DNA of 64,000 nt from Pseudoscleropodium purum (Eukaryota; Streptophyta; Bryopsida; Hypnales; Brachytheciaceae). Under the pieces are notes generated by a model, which saw nothing but the letters and a program-made list of their open reading frames with translations, had not been told where the DNA came from and did no database searches. Every line of letters starts with the position of its first letter. Within the stretch, counting starts at the first letter, position 1. Below, in pieces: positions 36,233-48,500 of this stretch. The DNA lies in the NCBI GenBank assembly GCA_963969395.1, contig OZ017799.1, positions 18,292,501 to 18,356,500 on the forward strand. The letters are read 5' to 3'. A program made the position numbers and the translations under genes.

Positions 36233-36548
36233 GGGCCACTTCACATCATGGCTGAAGGTAAAGAGGCTACGGGTTTCCACCAATCACATTTCACGAAATC
36301 AAAAGTTCGGCTTCTTAACCCTTCATACTAAAAGGCACAATTTGAAGGCCATCATGCTTTAAAATACCTACATGATAAGAAAAATGCCCACAAAGCAACT
36401 AACTCTTAAAGGAAGTTTGGTTGGCCAAACTATGGAGACCCAAACTATAGTCGAGAGGCCATTGAATTTACCTATTTATTACCCATTTCTTTGAATTCTC
36501 AACAAAGTCTAGAGTCTTGACTTGAACGACTATAGTGTGAAGTGGCCC
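36233..36548. mobile_element. Tourist-like (PIF/Harbinger) MITE, 316 bp
   Basis: Perfect 13-bp terminal inverted repeats GGGCCACTTCACA (36233-36245 and, inverted, 36536-36548), flanked on both sides by TTA (36230-36232 and 36549-36551). A TTA target duplication with GGGCC-type ends is the Tourist/PIF-Harbinger pattern. The interior is non-coding. The flanks, when rejoined across the element, read as a degraded unidentified coding-like sequence. Confidence 0.85.
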
Positions 36549-37069
36549 TTAGCTACTGATGAAGCATGGTTAGGTGTGAAATATTCCACACCATCTACTG
36601 GAAGAGCCAAGGCAGTGATAGCGTAAGCTACCGAATGTTATGTTCCTGTTCATATTGAAGGGCAGACAGTGTAACGTACCCAAATAAATTTCTGCGAGTA
36701 CTTTGTCGGTGGACCATTGTCTCTTTTGATCTTCTCAAGATCGCTAAGGTCCTCGACTACCCACAGAAGTCGGGACCAAAACGCTCTGCAGTTTTTACAA
36801 TCATTTCGAAAACAATGTCCATCTTAAAAGTATGCCTGTGGTTTTTCGATTAGTGCAAATTTCTGAAAGGAAGAAAAGATCGAGTGCAGGATTGTGGAAG
36901 ACCAAGTTATAGAAGAAGACCAACATGGAAATAATGAGATGAATTTGTAGGTAATCGATTGAAATGCTTGCATTGAGTGGTTCACAGTGCGTACATGAAG
37001 TCAACTGGCGGGTTGGTTCATCGACCAAAGCAAGGCTAAAATCAGCAACGTCTAGCTAGTGATCGAGAT

Positions 37070-37570
37070 GCTGCTTGCCTTGGCATGGAAATCGTCGTCG
37101 AGGAGCGCATGGGAAGACTTGAGATTGCAGTCCTAAAGGAAGTCATAAGCAAAGATACTCCAAAGCTTCGAAGAATGCCAAATTAGTGAGTTTGGTGTAC
37201 TGTAAATTCTATACGTACACTTGATTGCAAGTTGATTGCAAGATGATTGCATTAAGCAATCCGTGAAAAAAACCCTGATCCAAACCAAATAGACTACAGA
37301 GTGTGGTCCTCCCACTAAAGATCGTCAAAAATCCACTAGCCTTCAATTCATCTTGAAGAAAAGAAACTCTCAGCAAAAATCGAGAGAAACTGTTAGCCAT
37401 TACCCTCAAATTATCATCCTTAAATCATGCTCGATTTACTACAACAATCGATTTTTCCACAACAACGCAACTTGTTGCTTCGAATGCCCAGGCAAGCCCA
37501 GCCAAGCATACCACTAACCTACCAAATCACTGGATAAATGAGGAAGAGAAATCATTCAACCACTCGTAAC
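37070..37570 (-). pseudogene. Orphan remnant of a kinase unit (catalytic-loop exon plus 3' flank block)
   Basis: 37080-37180 matches the catalytic-loop exon at 9643-9927 (CTGCAATCTCAAGTCTTCCCATG and LLDDDFHAK in minus sense), with deletions and stops. 37260-37570 matches the 3' flank blocks at 1-300, 9928-10200 and 24790-25050. The relative order is as at 9.6-10.2 kb. The C-lobe exon and everything upstream are absent. Confidence 0.7.
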
Positions 37571-37574
37571 GCCA

Positions 37575-38012
37575 TGAGGAGAATTCTCTCTGATCTGGCG
37601 TTGTACGACTAGCTACGAGCAAACAGATTACACGTCGTAGTGTGTGCCTTTGGTGACATTCTCCACCTTGAATTACATAATCAAGCTGCTCGGGAAGATT
37701 GGCAATAATTGACATAATGTGCTTGTTTGTAAATTGTTTTATTAGATGTGGAGTCAGTGATTTTAAAGCGCCACCAGACGCATCCAAACGTCAAGATCAC
37801 CCCACCACAACAAGCTGTCACAACCCCAATAAGCACCTGTTGAAACAAGATGCCCTCCATACTATTGGCAAATAGTGCCATGCCAAGCATCGACAATTCT
37901 CCTTGTGGTCATTATGAACGATAATGGCCATGAAGGGTGCCAAAATGGTATGTAAGATGAGCTCTCGTTGCTCCATGACTCGAGCAGGCGATCCTACAAG
38001 CCATATTGACAC
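37575..38012 (-). pseudogene. Fragments of an unidentified, partly hydrophobic protein
   Basis: Two overlapping minus-strand frames (38012-37818 and 37896-37681) read as one protein-like sequence if the frame changes once. The second has a membrane-like stretch (GVVTACCGGVILTFGCVWW). I do not recognise the family. It begins where the 3' flank block ends. Confidence 0.35.
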
Positions 38013-38039
38013 CTTCCATGGCCATTATCTAGTTCTTAG

Positions 38040-40900
38040 TAGAATCTTGAATGATCTTTGCAAATTTTGATCCTTGAGCTCTTTGGATAAATTAGAGTTA
38101 ATCATAAAGTGAACCCCAGTTTGTAGAAGTGTGTTAAGAAGAAGGTATAATTAAGAGTAGTACAAAAGAAACATAACACCAAATTCTACCAAACCAAGTT
38201 TGGGTGCTTCAAGGAATTTCATCTTGTGTTTTTTTCAAACTCTAGCTCTTGATCCTTTATGGCACTCATTGTACGATTAACACTATTCTTTTGAAAAATC
38301 TATGAAGTTTAATATAGATATACCATAAATTGATTGTAGATCTTTTGAGTTGAGGATATATGTTTTATGTAATAATTAGCAAGGGTAGGTTTTAGAAATA
38401 GATCACACTTAGTTGCAAATACTACAAATTGTTTTGTGATGTGATGTAGTAAGCTCACATGCTACAAAACTAATACCTTCATATTTTTGCCTAAAATGTA
38501 CACCTCATGAATATGGGATCCTAGGATACTAAGTTTTGGGTACAAATACCATTAATACTTTAAAAATTTACAATTTATTTGGATAGTGTTCAAAAAAGAG
38601 AATACAAAGAAATTTTAGAATCATCTACTAATGACCAATAAGATTAAAAAAATCCAGAGACAAATTAAATTGATAAAGCACTTCATTGATAAAAATGGAT
38701 TTAGGTATTTGCTCTAAAGTTTTTCTTGAGTGAGGATTTCTTCAATTTTCCAACAAGCCAATTTGCAATGGAAATAAGCTTGTGGTTAGATTTGGAGGAT
38801 TATAATCTTTCTAAACTTTAGAGCAACTATTTTTTATTGATTTTGATTTTGAATTGAAAAATCATCTTCTAAATAGATCCATAGCTATATAGAAAAATTT
38901 TATTCATTCCATTCTGAATAATAAATTATGAAGAATTTTGTTTTGCATACATGCAGTTTGAAAGTTTCCTAGAGAAAAATCATATGAAGTTATAATTTTA
39001 AAATTGTTTAAATTTTTTTGAAAATACTTCTGAAAAACTAAAAAATACATAAGATTCAAATGTTTTGCAACAGTAGTGAATTATAGATACAATTTTTAGT
39101 ATTATTGATCCAAAATGTAATAATCAATCATAATATTCATCCCAAACTAAAAGGAAACAATCATTCTCCAATTTCATTAGAGTGGTTTGAATTAAGTTCC
39201 TTTCTTCTAACAAAGGTCCAAAGAACAATGGCAAGGATAAACCTTGACCAATTCAACTTGGCATGTTTGGAGACCGAAGAAAATGACTACATATGATGTA
39301 GTTTAAATGTGAGACAACAATGTTGTAGTCAATGATAATGTGACAAGAGCATAGGAAAGTCTAAAATGTTGAAAATCAAAGAGAAATCATATTGTGTAGA
39401 CTCCAAACTAACAAGAAGCTACACTACAAGAGACTAAGTATATGCATGTAGTAGTGATTCAATTTCTTTTGAGTGAAGTTCTACTCTAATTGTTCACATG
39501 TAATTTTGTCAATGCAAAACCTCCTCCCTTGCAGCCCAAGACTAATAAGTTGGCTTGTTCTCAAGGCTCTCCTTTCAAGAATCAATACTTGATACTCCTC
39601 TTATAAGATTCTCTCTTTTAGTATAGTAATGTTGTTATCAATTTCATTAGATTGCTATAAATTTGATTCATAGAAATGGTGTGGTGGCCCTTAGGAAAGG
39701 AAGGAAATGAAACGAATTGGGGAGAACAATTTTCGTTTAACACATATATGATTAGAGCACTTATTGGGTAGACTATATGAACCTATTTAAATATCAATAG
39801 TGCATATATACATAAATGGTAAAAGAAGGTATGGTTAAGTATTCTATCAATTTATAATGATAGTGAGGTGTAAAAATTGTTCCTTTTTAAATTATTTTTA
39901 CTACGAATTATTATTTTTGATGAAAATTTCACAATTAATAGTATTTTAGATTGTATTAATTCAAAATAATGTGACTTTGATATCGATAAATTAGAATTCC
40001 ACTTGTACTTATAAGACAAATTAAAGTAGTGCAAATTTGAAGATGGAAGTAGTCAATTGACTCAATTCTCACAATCTTGACACGCATGACCTATGTTATA
40101 CTAGCTACCAATGTCCTGTAAAGCTTTAGCTACCTCAAAGTCCATCAACTTTAATCCTAAAATGTCCAAACTATGTTTTTTTTTGGCAATATAGCAATTT
40201 TGGACAAGTCACTATAAATGGATGTAGACAAAGATTCTATGAATCTTTGACACTTGTGCAAAGTAGTTTGGTTTTAAATTGACCTTTTAAAAGTTGATTG
40301 CATTTTGGGGGATGATGAACTTTTTGAAACAATTTCTAGTACATTTTGATAGGAAGTAAAATCAAATTTGCATCTATCCCAAGTTGTTCATATTGTTTGG
40401 GTCTTCATAAAATTAGCTACAAATTTTTGGAGTTGAAACGCAGTGATCACTAAAAGCGACCACCTCCTAAAATGTACACTCTTGATGAAATGTACACTCT
40501 TGGTACACTGAAGACAGCAAAATATACTTCTGCCTTATTGGTTGCTTTCAGACCAGGGTTGCTTATGGAGCACCCTATGTTAGAGGGACAAGTGCTCAGG
40601 AAATTTCCAGGATGTCTGTTTAAGTTTTAGAAGTCACATGAAAGCAGCTGCGAGTATCATGAATTCAAACAACGAAGGAAGTTCGACAGGAAGATATGAA
40701 GCCGTCAAAATTGTAGATTGGCCTTCAAGCAACTCTCACTTCTAAATACAGTATGAGTCGATCTCCGAATTTTGAACACATCGACTATGGAATCCTAAGA
40801 CGACGAGACTCGAAGCAACTGTGGAAGTTTTAAAAAAGAATGTGAAGCATTCTCACACCACCTAGCTTTGCAAGGAAAGTAGCGAATTGCGTCTACACAC
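38040..40900. other. A+T-rich interval upstream of the dehydrogenase
   Basis: No gene is supported. Near 40470-40500 a 15-bp direct repeat (AAATGTACACTCTTG) occurs twice. Base composition rises from about 40530 toward the dehydrogenase start, so its promoter and leader probably lie in 40530-40989. Confidence 0.5.
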
Positions 40901-40989
40901 GCTGTGATCTCTTAAAGTTGTGCGAATTTGCATCGATCTTCTGCACTTAGAGTGCAATTGTCCACGACATAGTTACAAAGAGAAGCGCC

Positions 40990-41948
40990 ATGGCTTCCCC
41001 AAGCACTCGCATTACGACGCCCTTCACCGCGACCTCCACCACTGACGATGTGCTTGCAGGTGTCGACCTCACAGGCAAACGCACCGTCGTCACGGGTGCC
41101 TCCTCGGGACTCGGCGTCGAGACTGCCCCGGCCGCTTGCTTCCGCAGGAGTCGAGGTGACGCTCGCAGTTCGCGACGTCGAAGCTGGAAAGCGAATCGCC
41201 ATGGACATCAAAGACGGGCAACCCGAATGTGTTCGTTGCGCCACTGGACTCAGTAGCCACGCATCCATCACGGCGTTCACGAAAGCATTGAAAGGCCCGT
41301 TGCACATCTTAGTGAAGAATGCAGGGATCATGCCGCTCCCCGAGCTCACGCACCCCCCCGAGGGATGGGAGCAGCAGTTCGCCACTAACCACCTGGGCCA
41401 CGTCGAGCTCACCCTAGCTCGGCCTCCACGACGCCCTCTCTGCAGTAGGGAATGCGCGCATCGTCTTCGTGAGTTCCCGTAGCCACCACCTGTCCCCGAT
41501 TGTGTTCGACGACATCCACTTCAAGAATCGGAGCTACAACGACCTCGCAGCTTATGCGCAGTCGAAGACGGCGAATGTGTTGTTCGCCGTGGAAGCAAGC
41601 AAGCGGTGGGTGAAAGACGACATCGCCGTCAATGCCTGCAACTCCAGTATCATTCGCACCAACTTGATGCGGTACATGAAACCCACCCTGGAGATGCAGA
41701 AACACTTGGACGCAGTGGATTGGGGAACCGTGGACCGCGGCGCGTCCACACAAGTGTTGTTGGCTGCGTCGCCCCTGGTGGAAGGCGTCCGCGGGCGCTA
41801 CTTCGAGGACAACAACGAAGCGGAAATCGTTCTTGGCTTGGGAATGCAATCTTCTGACGGGGTCAAGCCCTACGCGATTGACGCCGACGAAGTCGCTCGT
41901 CTCTGGGATGTGTCTTTGGAGATGCTCAAGCAACGAGCCGCAATCTGA
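40990..41948 (+). pseudogene. Short-chain dehydrogenase/reductase (SDR), two frameshifts
   Basis: The protein-coding signal passes through three frames: 40990 to about 41130, about 41130-41420, and about 41425-41948 (TGA stop). The shifts are one extra base in a C/G-rich run near 41128 and a net +1 (probably four bases) near 41415. Classical SDR features are all present: cofactor motif TGASSGLG, a variant NAG motif (KNAGIM), FATNHLGH with the active-site Asn, the catalytic Ser region (VFVSSRSHHL), and YAQSKTAN with catalytic Tyr and Lys. Total length of about 318 residues is normal for retinol-dehydrogenase/WWOX-like or bacterial-type SDRs that reduce or oxidise carbonyl substrates with NAD(P). 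It has no introns and is far richer in G+C than its surroundings. The C-terminal part (GRYFEDNNEAE, DEVARLWDVS) reminds me of bacterial SDRs. The large CACTA element starts 32 bp after the stop. If both shifts are assembly errors it would be a normal gene. Confidence 0.8.
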
Positions 41949-41980
41949 TTCTACTCAGGGAACACCCAATTAATTTTTTA

Positions 41981-42140
41981 CACTACGAGAAATTATCTGT
42001 GCTAACTGACAGAATGTTGACAGAACTTCGTCAACTGTCCTGTCAGTGGGGACATGTTGATTAGCACACCCCATTGACAGAACTCTGTCAGTTTTGTGTC
42101 ATTTCTAGCATATATCCCTGTCATTTTCTGTGTCAATTCA
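41981..42140 (+). repeat. Left terminal and subterminal repeats of the large CACTA element
   Basis: Terminal CACTACGAGAAA followed by several TGACAG / CTGTCA motifs in both orientations (about 42007, 42017, 42035, 42041, 42074, 42087). In this superfamily such subterminal repeats are binding sites for the element's accessory DNA-binding protein. Confidence 0.8.
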
Positions 42141-43115
42141 GCCCTTTTTTTGTGAGCATTTTTCTGTCCCCAATGCCGTACTACGACATCTTGTTCCGGC
42201 CCTTTGCATGGTTCGTATACAAAAATTACTGAAATTAATTTTTGTTGACATAGTTCCTATGTGCAGACGTGCAGACCTCTGTCGTCCTCTGGAATTTGAA
42301 GTACTCCTGCTGTACTTCGTGACTCAATTTTACTAATGCAATTCACTTCAGCAATTGCTTCGTTGTGCGCACAACTTTAACATAAATTGAAATTACTTCA
42401 GCAATTTTATAAAAAAGTTCTATAGCCATAATTTTTGGAGAAACATCAGAAATGAGAATTTCCTATATAAACAAATGAAGCTTGAAGTTCTCATGCATTC
42501 TTCCTACAACTTGTAGGTGCTATTCAACAAACATGCAATCGACAACAAATTCCTCAAACAATCGAGAGAATCAATGAAATCACTCACACATGTACCAAAG
42601 GTTGAAGCCAATTTTCCATATAAGGATTTGGACTTCCAACATTCGGTGTAACAACAGTCTCACTATACTAAAAGCATCTCTTACCATCAGAGACTACTCT
42701 CCCTAATCTACAATGCATTAAACAACTTCGACGAATTACAACCTACACTTGCAAGTCATTACTTCTGCCACACTAATCACCGAAACACTTGTTGTGCACA
42801 TCCGGCTTTAACAACAAACATTGGCTAATTGACAATGCATATGGAATTCATAGCACTAACAATACCTCATCCAATTTATTCGTCATTCTCGTCTTCCTCT
42901 CTTCATTTACTTCTCTGCTATTTTGGGGGCTTTACTTTCCTTCCCATTCACTTCACTTCTTGTACACTACACAATCAAACACGTCATATAAAAGCAATTA
43001 CATGGTTGTGCACTATGTGAAGACAACAGTCCTTGCTTCCTCACTATTTAATTGACGTGAAATGAGCATCATTTATAACAACACGTAATCGGAGGTAATG
43101 CTCTCTCCTACAATT

Positions 43116-45594
43116 TTATTTGCATTGTCTTACCTTTGGATCCACAAACACATTAATTGCTCCCATCACCGCTTCTCCTATGTGTGTTTTCAGGACATCT
43201 TCTACGATTTTAGTTCCTTGCAACAATAGATTCATTCCCCTTCTTTCTGGTGCTTTTAGTCTCTGCATCATCATTAGTACAAAGGGATGCTTCACTATCT
43301 CCTCTATTGGCAATGATGACATGCTTTCTTCTTCACACTTGTCACCATTGTCTCCCACCACAGTGTCTTCAAAGTTCATATCGTCTTTCTCAATATCTGC
43401 TTCCTCATTGTCTTCTTTTTTAGTACTTCTTTCTCCTTTTGAATTTGGTGTAGATGCACATATGTGTAGAATGTGTATAATTGATTGTCTTCGGCCATCG
43501 CTTCCATGCATGACATGCAAAGTATTTTCTTTGTTTTGGTGACGGCCACCATATCCTTTGTCACGTCCCATCTCAAAGCGTATTTCCTCTAGGTCTGGGG
43601 ATCTCTTCAAAATCCTCCTCAATTTCTGTCGTATTTCTACCTCACTCGAGGGCCCAGTTTTCCTGAAGTTCATTCTATTGGCATTTGCTTTTCTACAGTT
43701 TTTAGACTTTTTAATCGATGCAAGATATCAACTTGCTTTTTTAGAGTCCTCCATGTTCGGTCCAACAATGTTGTTGGCTTTGGCTCTTCATTTCGAATCT
43801 TCTTCCACAACTCACCACACTTCAAGGTAACACCACGGGCAATGACCTCCTTCACGTACTCGTACTTCATAGGATAGTTGTATTCCCAAGTATGCTAAAT
43901 CCATTTAGTTATTTGAGCAACTATTCCTTCGGGTTGCCTGTTGATGTTCCCAATCGCCGGATTAAGATTCCTAGATAGCAACATCAACTCCTTCCTTCAA
44001 TCTCCGACTCCCACACCACATGGTTTTTTTGTGTACTCATCTACTAGAAAGAAATTGTAGGGCAGGCCTTCTTTTCTTTGTCTATCACCATCTTTCTCAC
44101 GCTAAGCTCTTTCCTTCCTCCTCTCCTTCTTCCTGTCAAATTTAGTGTAGTAAAATAACTCTTGAAGGTCCCTTTCGTCATCCACTCCATTTTTCTGCAC
44201 CTCCTTTTGTAATGATGCTATGGCAACTTCCTCTTCTTCGTTCGTAAATTCTTTTTCATTCGAATCTCCATTCAAGATCCTCAAAGCTTGCGTCCCTTCT
44301 TTTCATAAAAAATTTGTACTTGGCAATGACGTTGTCCCATAGTCTTCATCATCTTTGACGTACTCTTCCTACACATATTGACATCCCATTCGATCACTAT
44401 TAATTTTACTTTCCCGTTTTGCAATAGGACTTACCATTCTACCAAAAGTGAACATAAATAGTAATTCTTCAACGATGAAAAACACTTCAACCACATTGTC
44501 AGCTCAATATTCATAGTGGCAGCTAATTGAAACATTGTACAAAATTCATAATTCAGAAGCAACTCATGGCCTCTTTATGATGCACTATTGGAGACATTTC
44601 ATAATCATCTTCTACTTCTTTTTCATGACGTGCATTTTCTACTGTTTTCGTCCGAGATATTTTCCTAGCAAGTCCTCCAGGTTGTGGCTTCCCACTACAA
44701 CCAGCAGCATGGACCTGGGCCTCAACATCCTGCACACTTTTTAAACAAGAAAAACGGCGTTCCTTGCTTTGGTTGAAAACATCGGCAAGCATTGTGCTCA
44801 TAGAAGTCTTCCTCACAGTTTCTGAAACATGCTCTTCATCCACCTTCATCTCCCCTCCACCACATCCCGCAAAAATTCATTCTCCTCCTTTATGGATATC
44901 AAGACCTACAATGGCCTACAATTATTAGAAAAATCTAAAATGCTTTCTAATACATAGTATTGAAATAAAATTCTCGAAGCTAATGAATTATGTAATGACA
45001 TCCTTATGAGGTCTGCACTTATCAATCATTAAGCATGTCTTTCTTGGAAAGTGCGGTCTATGGCATTGTCCTTAGTCTCTTATAGATGTCATTTTCCTCT
45101 TGGATTTCATACACTTCCATGATGGTAACTACCATTCTTGTAATGCATAAACTGATAACCTTCTACGACTTTGTAAGCATATGTGTTCCTATGTTTAAAT
45201 ATTGTTATTCTTTGTCCAAAGGTTATACAAATCCTTTAAAACCAAGCACTCAAAAGCTCAAAATTAAAATTCTTTTTTTTTTCTTTTCCTGTGAGACAAG
45301 ATTTTGCATGGGCTTGTAGTTGCTACCTTGCTAGCCTCGTCTACTTTTTAATCCCTTCGGGTCATGCAACTCATATTTGCCTATTGACTGCCTTCCATCT
45401 TCCTCGCATGACCAAGATGAAATATTTTCATTGCCCTCTGATCTTGCAACAATTCTCACAATGGTTGCTGTAGATGAAACAATTTTGGAAGAGCTCTTCA
45501 TTGTCGACATTTGTTCTTCCCATTTGTAGGGGGCTATTTCACCGCCACATTGACGTTTCCTCCATAATCTTTTGAAAATGTTTTGCACTTCCAT
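43116..45594 (-). pseudogene. Decayed accessory gene of the CACTA element (TNPA-like), minus strand
   Basis: Coding-like pieces in order on the minus strand: 45594-45331, 44849-44553, 44284-44102, about 44090-43870 (two stops), 43870-43670 and 43673-43116. The piece at 43870 has GELWKKIRN followed by LLDRTWRTLKKQ, a pattern like the Myb/SANT (telobox-type) W-I-LKxxWRxL helix. The last piece is acidic with a Lys/Arg-rich start. CACTA elements usually carry, besides the transposase, a DNA-binding accessory protein; position and composition fit that role. No piece has a database-level signature I can name with certainty, and the exon borders are not resolved. Confidence 0.45.
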
Positions 45595-45599
45595 AGCAC

Positions 45600-48500
45600 A
45601 AAAGCCTCCACTATCTTCTTTCCTCTTCTCCCATTCAATAAGACCTGGTGCATTCCTCTAATCATTAGTAATTAATACGCAAATAAAAAGGCACAAAACA
45701 TCCAACAACATGCTTGCAAACCATACTCGAGATGACCCAAACTGTGATAGAAGACTAGGAAACTCATCGCTATTTACTCTGAACATGCTCCTCAAACATG
45801 AAAGAAAACTACCTCCTCAAGAGGCCTCAATGTTCTATCTCCATGCATTTGCAATAATAATTTGACATTATCGTCCAACCATACACATCAAATGAGTTAT
45901 GAAAATGACCATTTTGAATTTGTCTTCTTTTTTGTAGTATCAAGATTGATTACACAAGCTCAAATTCGCTCTAAATGTTCTTGTCGCACTCCAAAAAAAT
46001 TACATACTACACTAATTTTAGACACTATTATTGTCATGAGATCAACTGTACCTGAGATGTAAAATTCAGAGACAAGTTCAGTGGTCACATCATTCGTAAT
46101 AGCACGCTTGTCTACATTTAAACTGTATCTGCTAAAATTTTTTAAAATGAAGTACTAAAATAAAATAAATACTTGATATCCAACAATCTTTCCACATATT
46201 TTTTTCTTTGCATGTCAATTCTTTTGTATTTTGTGCATTCACATACTTTTTCTTACTTTCAATAGCAAGTGATATTTTGTCCTTCCTTGTGCAAATGCTC
46301 CCAATGAATGCATGACCTTTTTTGGCGTCAAATGCCTTGGATTATTTCTGAAAGTAACATTCTAAAAAATTGCATTACTTAAAATTATTTTTAGAAGTCA
46401 TATTTAAAACTTTTAGTGCAGGTTTTAGCCGTCAAACCTTTAGAGATATATAATTCATTGAGGTACACAAACTAATTTCACTAATTCACTTACCTTGTCT
46501 TCTCCTCAATTATTGGAAGCATTTACATTTAGTCAAAATTTATAGAAGTATCCTACATTGTTACACTAAACTGATAGTAGTAAAAGTAATTTCACATTCT
46601 ACCTCCAAAATAACGACAAAGTGAACGCTGTTATTGGTAATTCCAAGGAAATGATATTTTTCCTTACCTTTTCCAATGTACTATAGCTACATAGTGAAAA
46701 TGTCTTTGAGGTTTGTAAATTACTCCCTTCACCTTCCTCAAAATATAAGTGATGATGAAGGCCTCCCGAACAGTTTCAACTTCAAGTACAAGCGAATTAT
46801 TTTGCAAAAGTACCATAATAGTGCTTATACTTTGGCAAATACGTAAACCACAATTACATTAGTTTTACTTATGAAATAAGATGATATGTTCTTTGCTATT
46901 ACTGTGCTTATGAATATCGTCTTCTTTAAATGATTCGTACATATTTCAGAAATCTATCTTTGACATCTCAATAAATTCAGATATACTAACACTTTCTACA
47001 TCATTAACCCTTCCAAACGGAATGTATGGTCGAACAAATAAAACAAAATGACGCTATTTCATCCCAAATACCAAGAATTACATTCTTTATTCTATTTTTT
47101 GTCTATGATCAATGTGCACCTTAACATTTATTTTCTACATGAATATGACATTGAATTTTAAAGTGGAGACAAAGAAAACGGCATTCTACACAGCTTTTAA
47201 CTTATTCAATTCTCTCATTAGAATATGCATTACGTTTAAATGCTCGTCAAACATTGATCCCAATACAATACGTTTTTTGCATGCAACCTACCAGTTTGTC
47301 ACCAAACTTGCAATCCTGTAGTACTCTATAGAATTTCCAAAGTTCTGACTATTATATAGCAAAAAGTATTGCCTCACACCACATATCACTGATTTCTCTA
47401 AACTGAACTTCTTAAGTGCTAAGCTTCCTATTTTCTCAAGATGACACTTGAAATTAAACCACTACCTAAAACATCTGCTCATGCACTTCTTACTCATCTC
47501 ACTTCTACAAATATGTAATGGCATATGTGGTTTAGTTTAACGTACCAACAATAGAAAGATAAAAATGTACTCTATATTGATGTACATAGTCCTTACAGTT
47601 TGCATCACATTTTTTTTTCAATTCCTCGACTTACTTGTCGTCATGCATGTGTTGGTATTGTCCTCAAACTTCCTAGCTTGGTACTATCCACAAAATGGCC
47701 AAATTTGTCGTCAATAACGAACTTTATAGTCTGCTCCTTGGCTCTTACTATTGCTTCTCACATTTCTAGTCCACATTTTCACAGTGCCTACTATTGTCAT
47801 CACATGATGAAACACTTCCTACTTTTTAGTATCCCATGTGCCCAATAAAGTCAACAATATAGAGAATATATTGTAGCACACAAACTTAGGAAATATCAAA
47901 TAAGAAGGCAGCATTAGTAGATGTCTTCCTCTCATGGCACGTATCCCTAGGACGTAAAATAACATACTTGCAAGTGAAATTAGTGACCTGGAAATGGAAG
48001 CTACAAATATGAAATCAGCGAAACTTTTTCAATTTCGTCTACTTCTTTTTTGGGCTTCACTATTGTAAGGAATCAATTAGAGTAATTAGACTTTGCTTGC
48101 TAAAAGCACCAAGCCCATTCTAGAATAGTTTTTTGCTGCATTGGCCATAAACATGCCATCAACAAAGCCATTGGAAGCTATAACTACATTATTAAATTAG
48201 AAAGAGCCTCCCACACTATACATTCCAAACTTATCAAAGGAGCAAAAGAATTACTCACATGTAGCCACGTGTAGACTTTTGTTGTTTACTTCAGCTCCAG
48301 ACTTTTGTACTCTAACGCTTGCAAACACTTGCACTTATCCTTGAAAACTTGAACTCTAGGATGGAACCGAATGCGCTTACTGCCATCTCTGGAGTTCCTT
48401 TCCTTTATAACTTAGGCGTTCTAGTCCACTTGAAGGCTCTTGCATTCCATTTAGTAACCCTAATTGCTGCCGGACCTCCATTTTTTGTCTCAATTACTTT

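Noticed and set aside
39424..39445. CACTACAAGAGACTAAG as a possible CACTA terminus
   Set aside because: It lacks the subterminal repeats and a partner end; a match of this length to the terminal motif can occur by chance.
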